64,000 bases of DNA from Podarcis raffonei (Eukaryota; Chordata; Lepidosauria; Squamata; Lacertidae): positions 36,896,001 to 36,960,000 of the forward strand of contig NC_070614.1 in assembly GCF_027172205.1 (NCBI RefSeq), read 5' to 3'. The notes below the pieces were generated by a model. The model made no database searches, was not told where the DNA came from, and worked only from the letters and a program-made list of their open reading frames with translations. The translations under genes were made by a program, and so were the position numbers. This document shows, in pieces, positions 58,694 to 64,000 of this stretch. Every line of letters begins with the position of its first letter. Within the stretch, counting starts at the first letter, position 1.

Positions 58694-61600
58694 GTGAGGG
58701 CCTAAGGTCTCAAAGACCCAAGAAGATTCCACTTGCAACACAGGGCAAAATTGAAATTGAGGGGGAGTGGTGAGGCTTGGGATTGAGGGGATAAGGAAAG
58801 CAGTGTGTTTCAAAGCAAACCCAATTCCTCTCTCTCATCCCTTCAGCCCACTCCCAGCCATCAGAAGAAAGCACCATTTGCGGGAAGCAGTAGAAGCTTT
58901 CCGGAAGCGCAAGGACCTAGACATGGCATATCAGGCCTTGATGCAAGGTGGATGGGCCTGCCAGTACTTCGCGAAGCGGAGCCGTCAGCAGGAGGCTGCC
59001 TTCAAGACTCATGTACAACTCTTTTACCTCTTTGCTATTTCGGGAGAGGGAGGGTGAGAAAGATGTCAAAATTTGAAAGTGAGCATGGGAGGGATTGTCT
59101 TTGCTTCAGATATGTGAAAGAGCCCTTGGGTCGTACTTCACATGAACCTTTACACCAACAGGGATATGGAGTACAGACAGGTCATTAATTAGCAATGATA
59201 AACCTCAAAATAGTTCTTCATGACACATACCTGCTGACACTGCCAGGTCAGTTAATCCAGACAACATGCTAAAAATCCATTGTCTCTGTTCATTCCACAA
59301 GTGATAACACTGAAATTCTTGATGTACCCCTTCAGTAGTTTTATGTTGCAGTTTCGCTTTTAAATGTGGATTTTAAAAAAAAAGGGCAGTTTTGGCTGTC
59401 TGTTCTTCTCTGAAGCACTTTCTCTAATCCCCACTCCCCATCAGATCCTAGAACATGGTTGGTGACAGGGTAGCTCCTGCGACACAGTTCTTTCCCAAGA
59501 CAGGAAGTGGTATGCTATCTTTGCTGAGAGTGTGTTGGCCACAATCCTCCCCACTGCCTTTATTTCATGGGCAGCCAATGTGGTGTAGTGGTTAAGAGCG
59601 GTAGTCACATAATCTGGGGAACCGGGTTCGCGTCTCCGCTCCTCCACATGCAGCTGCTGGGTGACCTTGGGCCAGTCACACTTCTTTGAAGTCTCTCAGC
59701 CCCACTCACCTCACAGAGTGTTTGTTGTGGGGGAGGAAGGGAAAGGAGATTGTTAGCCGCTTTGAGACTCCTGAAGGGGAGTGAAAGGCGGGATATCAAA
59801 TCCAAACTCTTCTTCTTCTTCAACAACAATCTTAGACAACAAATTAAGTATCTATGTTTTTAACAAAACTTCTCCGTGCAAGGCAAGAGATCTAATGAAC
59901 TGATGGCCAGGAATCAATCAATTTTTTTGCTCCGGCTGAAGAGTCGGAAGACTGTGATAGCTCCTTGGTTCTTAGGAGAAGAATTGGCTAGACTTCTGAT
60001 GAGGGGGTAAGCAGAAAGCCAGAATTACTAACTAGGAGCCAATTGTTTATCTCTTTTCTACAGATATTTCGTTACCTTCGCATCTTCCTTCCTGAGAGTG
60101 GTTTTGCCATCAAGCGTTGTACCCGGTATTCCCTGGAAATAAATGGTGCCCGTGTGGTCGCTACAAAACCATGGTAGGGTGGTGGTGGTTTGACACCCCT
60201 TCCATGTAACACCCTTCCACTTGCTAGTATTATGTCACCTTATATGGCTTACAGTAATGATGAAAACATTGAAATGCAATTTATAAATCATAAAAGCAAG
60301 AACAAACAATGCAACAGAAAATTAAAATCATCTCAAACCTTCAAGCAATATCAATAGTATTTTAACGCAATTCTAAAAGTTTAAATTAAAACTTTTTTTA
60401 GATCCTGGGAAAATAAAAAGCTTTCCAGCTGGCACCAAAAAATCACCCGGATGATCTTTTGGGCTAGTAGTTGCCCCAGCTGACAAAGTGTCAAAGTGAC
60501 TTAAGCAGATGTGCAGCGCAAGGAGCCCAGGGGCACCCCACTCCATCCAATGAAATCCTAAACTCTTAGTAAACTAAATAGAGCAATAAACAAAAATGCA
60601 GGTAGAATGCAAGCAGGGGTGTAGAAACTTTCCAGTGTTTTGCACTGTTTGTAACATGTATGACTATCTCCCTCTTGGACAGAGGTTGTTGGTGTGCTGG
60701 AGGCTCAATGAGCTGTTGATTCCCTGGGAACAAGTTCTCAAAAAGGCCCTACAGTGGTATCTTGGGTTACATACGCTTCAGGTTACAGACTCAGAATTAG
60801 TACCTCATGTTAAGAACCCAGAAATAGTACCTCGGGTTAAGAACTTTGGTTCAGGTTGAGAACAGAAATAGTGTGGAAATGGCGCAGCGGGAGGCCCCAT
60901 TAGCTAAAGTGGTGCTTCAGGTTAAGAACAGTTTCAGGTTAAGAACGGACCTCCGGAGCCAATTAAGTACGTAATCAGAGGTACCACTGTATTCCCACTC
61001 TATAATGCAGGGAACTAATATTCAGTAAAGTGAACTTAAATTTACCCACCATCCTCACCTACTGTACACTTATGGGGAGCATGACAGCTGATCTGTGATG
61101 CTTGTGTCTTTCTCCCTGCCTATAAGGAAAAAGAATGACAAACTGGAGCTCCTGGAGGGTTATATTACAGAGCTAACGGAGCCAGACGAGAGTCTCCTGC
61201 GGACTGGTGAAAATGACTTCAGCATCATGTATTCCACACGCAAACAGTGTGCCCAGCTATGGCTGGGGCCTGCAGCCTTCATTAATCATGGTATGTGGAA
61301 ATGTGCAGCTGGTCCTGGCTCTGCCTCTGAATCGTTGTTCCATAGATCTTCTCATAACTTCTGCACCTCCCAGAGTTCTAGTGCCGTACAGCCCTTTGAC
61401 TCAATCTCTGCATTAAGTTTTTCTATTAATTTTACTGTTCATGTGGGCATACAATGTAGAGTATGAATTACCATAATCTATCTGATGTGGGTAGGGGAAT
61501 GAGGAACCAGGACCCCTGCTGTATTAGCAGTTCTCTACATTTTGTTTAGGCAACATGGCTGCTTTTCTGCTATTCTAATTATAATACCAAGGTCTCCATG

Positions 61601-63381
61601 AGTGTTATTGAAAGCAGTAAATAAATGTGCAAAGGTCCAAGTAGCTTCTACAGACATGGCATAGTGTCATCCATTTAGATCCATCATAGTTGCTTTCCAG
61701 TGTGCATGAAACATACCATAACTGCTGGATGTGATTTATGTGCAGGTATAGCAGGGCCCAGATTAACACCAGAAAGTCCCTTTCAGTATGGAATGAAATT
61801 GCAACAAATTCTTTTTTAAAAATACTTTTACTGAAGAAAACAATTAAACCAATGTATGTCCATAGAGTATCTAATTATAATGCAAATTAAAATATTGAAT
61901 TCAAAGGTGTCTGTTTAACTGCCTAAATCAGAAAGAACAGATATTCAATTCTTTCAGTTGAGTTTATCAAACTTCCATGTGTTTGTCTTGGAAGACAACA
62001 CTTTTTGTTTCATAATTGTTTTTAAATTTTTCAATAAAGTTTGTAAAAGCAAACAAAAAAACCAATAACCAATCTTAGCAGCTTGTGGGACCCATCAGAA
62101 ACCAATTCATAATAGAGAGGAGTTTCCAGTACTCCTTCCAAGCTGCTTGTAAAAGGTTCCTTTTTCTAAATCTGGTGCATAATTTGATTTTTAGTATACA
62201 CGTCCTAAGGATTCTGTCTATTTTGGCGAGTACAGGAAGAATGTAAGGAGGATGGGGAATGAGTACCAAGATAAGTGGGGTGTAGGAACAGGTTTGCTTA
62301 AGATGTTATATGTATTTTTAATTAGCTTTCAAGTTGGTAGGATTTTTGTTGGAATTAATTGAAAAGTGAAGGAATTGGTCATTCCAGTGAAGTCTAGGGT
62401 GCAATCAGTTGGTACATTCCATAGGAAACTGACTTATAGCAGTCAGACTATTTGATCATTGGTCCCAGCATTGTCTACTCTGACAACAGCTCTCCAGAGT
62501 TCTTCCCACCATCTACTACCTGGTCCTTCCAACTGGAGGTACCAGGGACTGAACCTGGAACTTTCACTGAGCTATGTTGGGTCCCTTCATTAAAAAGCCA
62601 GTAAGAATTAGTTTTTTAGATTGCTTATTTTAACACCCCATTTATGTGACCTTGAATGGAAACTTCTTTCCCCTCCCCCAAGCGTTGTTAATGGCTGAAA
62701 AGCCTATCCTTTTCTGGACTTCAGGTAACTAAGATCATGTGATCACTGAAACGGGATTTAGCTCACTGTAGAAGGCAAGAAAAATCCTACGCAGTGTACT
62801 TGAAAGTCTCCTCCCTCTCTGAAGCACATTGTTTTGTTCAGCTCCCCATTCCCCAGAGGCTTTGGGATTTCAGCAGGAGCATCAAGCTAGTCTTCACAAC
62901 CTTAGAAGGTTAGAAAGCTTAGAAACTTGCCTTCAGAAAAAAGTGAGAGCGCTTATTGGGGTACTATGTTTAGACCCCACACCTGCCAGGGCGTGATTTG
63001 AGGGCACACGATGCAGTCACCCTCCTGAAGCGAAGCAGCTTTCAGTGTGACTGGTACATGGATTGGTGTCTGGCTGGGAACTTAATGCTGCCGTGTTATT
63101 TCTTGACGGAAGGCGACTGGAAGGAAGTTAGGTTATTAGTGAAATGATAATTTACCCCAACTTGTAATTGCTTTGAGAGAAAGCAGGATGCATTGTTGAA
63201 AAGCAGCAGCATACCTTTTGTCTTCTAGCCTGTTGCTGAAATGTAAATAGTGTCTGAACAAGTGGACTATCTTTATAACTTGTCTCTGCTTTTTTTTGAA
63301 AATCTCACTCCACTACTGCCTATCCCCCATATAATTTGCCCCTCACTGTGGAACCTCTCAGACTGCAGGCCCAATTGTAAG
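58584..63381 (+). CDS. KMT5C: KMT5C (SUV420H2), histone H4K20 methyltransferase, N-terminal part
   Basis: This SET-domain enzyme converts H4K20me1 to me2/me3 in heterochromatin. Five coding exons (58584-58693, 58847-59012, 60064-60173, 61127-61290, 63362-63381) sum to 570 nt, 190 codons in phase. Sequence: [20 protein letters not shown] and [51 protein letters not shown]; then the SET core [33 protein letters not shown]. The SAM/zinc-associated NHDCxPNC motif is complete. The remaining SET, post-SET cysteines and C-terminal tail lie beyond the window. The closest alternative is the paralogue KMT5B; the short N-terminus ([12 protein letters not shown], with no long leader) and the locus favour KMT5C. 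Confidence 0.94.
58847..59012 (+). CDS. KMT5C: KMT5C coding exon 2
   Basis: It encodes [50 protein letters not shown], the helical N-terminal domain. Donor GTACAA is moderately weak. Confidence 0.94.
59575..59822 (+). mobile_element. MIR-like CORE-SINE, forward copy
   Basis: GTGGTGTAGTGGTTAAGAGC, GGTTCGCGTC, core GTGACCTTGGGCCAGTCACA, GCGGGATATCAAATCC and a (CTT)n tail. It lies in a KMT5C intron. Confidence 0.87.
60064..60173 (+). CDS. KMT5C: KMT5C coding exon 3
   Basis: It encodes [36 protein letters not shown] and two bases of a tryptophan codon. Acceptor TTTCTACAG, donor GTAGGG. Confidence 0.94.
60752..60989 (-). mobile_element. Tigger-like MITE, copy 6, TA TSD, reverse
   Basis: CAGTGGTATCTTGGGTTACA to ATCAGAGGTACCACTG, 238 bp, flanked by TA, within a KMT5C intron. 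Confidence 0.85.
61127..61290 (+). CDS. KMT5C: KMT5C coding exon 4: start of SET domain
   Basis: It encodes [51 protein letters not shown] and the first base of an aspartate codon. It is identified by near identity with KMT5B/C. Donor GTATGT. Confidence 0.95.
61291..63361 (+). other. KMT5C intron, 2.1 kb
   Basis: It contains a reverse tRNA-Ala-like SINE (62405-62585) and an A/T-rich stretch (61800-62060) that may be old LINE sequence. No exon was seen before the microexon at 63362. Confidence 0.6.
62405..62585 (-). mobile_element. tRNA-Ala-like SINE, reverse, diverged
   Basis: AGGAAACTGACTTATAGCAG, TCAGACTATTTGATCATTGG, ACTCTGACAACAGCTCTCCA, GGGACTGAACCTGGAACTTT, CACTGAGCTATG. Confidence 0.7.
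63362..63381 (+). CDS. KMT5C: KMT5C 20-nt microexon
   Basis: CTCTCAG precedes it and GTAAGT follows. With the G from the previous exon it encodes DCRPNCK, the heart of the SET NHDCxPNC motif. Phase is consistent on both sides and the residues match KMT5B exactly as I recall them. It is too short to be found by ORF length. Confidence 0.92.
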
Positions 63382-64000
63382 GTAAGTCATTTTGGCTTAT
63401 GGCTAGTAGAGGTGGCACTCCTTGTTTAAAATGCTGAGGCTTTGCATTTGGGACAAGCCACACAAACTCATTCCTAGAACTTATTTATTACTGTGGTGTG
63501 TGCTTTGGGTGTAGGATATGTTGGAAGAGGTTGAAAAAGGAAGCAAGTAATACCTTGTAAATATTTGGGAGAGGAAGGAAGCTGTATGACTTACAAAAGT
63601 TCCCCCTGCTGAGTCCTGGCAGTTTCTCTCCTACTGCTTCTCCCACCCAGTTTCTCTTCTACTACTTCTCAGGATGCTGAGTTTCAGCCATTGCTTCACC
63701 ATCATAAAGGCTAGAAGCATGACCCTCATTCCCCATAGTTCAGGTCTTAATTTCTTTGCCTCTTTTCATACTAGCGTGCTGTTTCTGAGAAGTGCCTAGA
63801 AGCCCAGTGTCAGGAATTTCTGTGTCTGCAAATAGAGTCTTGTGAAAATAAGAGCTGGGTCACTTGGGATTTTTGAGAGGGAGGAAAGAGGAGGAGTCTG
63901 CTTGTTGTCTCCCTCCACACACCCCCGGAGAGCATCCTGAACCTCTACATTTCTGGGGTTTTTTTCCTGTTTCCTGCTGTTCCTTCCCCTTGTACATTGT
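63382..64000 (+). other. KMT5C intron (partial) to window end
   Basis: No further exon was recognised. The next should encode a segment like FVPADGNAACVKVLRDIEPG, which is not seen in any frame here. Confidence 0.65.

Noticed and set aside
62075-62269. 64-codon minus-strand ORF resembling a LINE or retrogene piece
   Set aside because: The residues ([20 protein letters not shown]) hint at LINE-like sequence but no motif is diagnostic.

Overview
This is vertebrate nuclear DNA, almost certainly from a squamate reptile (lizard group). The coding exons give BR serine/threonine kinase 1, TMEM150B and the H4K20 methyltransferase KMT5C, in the order and orientation known for the mammalian 19q13.42-type neighbourhood (BRSK1 >, < TMEM150B, KMT5C >). 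The repeats point to squamates: tRNA-derived Sauria-type SINEs, a tRNA-Ala-like SINE, CR1/L2-type LINE tails, and many foldback non-autonomous DNA transposons.

Layout. From 1 to about 28.3 kb is BRSK1 on the + strand. Seventeen coding exons are visible, from the alpha-C helix of the kinase domain to the stop codon; the N-terminal exons with the P-loop and catalytic lysine lie upstream. The visible exons sum to 2154 nt (717 codons plus stop) with every phase agreeing, followed by a 3' UTR of about 0.8 kb. From about 28.3 to 31.6 kb is intergenic. From about 31.6 to 39.4 kb is TMEM150B on the - strand: six coding exons give a complete protein of 232 residues. From about 39.4 to 51.8 kb is a repeat-rich gap. 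From 51.8 to 52.9 kb is a CCAAT-dense, CpG-rich promoter that fits KMT5C. From 52.9 to 58.5 kb is its probable first intron, holding a degraded LINE reverse transcriptase and a large GC-rich inverted repeat. From 58.5 kb to the window end are the first five coding exons of KMT5C, including a 20-nt microexon that encodes part of the SET-domain NHxCxPNC motif; the gene runs off the right edge.

The three genes do not form a pathway. BRSK1 is an LKB1-activated neuronal polarity kinase, TMEM150B is a DRAM-like five-pass membrane protein, and KMT5C makes H4K20me2/3. The accessory content is transposon-derived. Several copies still show clear target-site duplications (8 bp for hAT-like, TA for Tigger-like, 13-15 bp for SINEs) and nested insertions. 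I found no convincing novel system. The most useful second looks are the KMT5C microexon, its overlapping upstream ORF, a possible in-frame alternative acceptor in BRSK1, the CCAAT array and the 51-bp-arm inverted repeat. All repeat family names come from recognition by eye, without a database.
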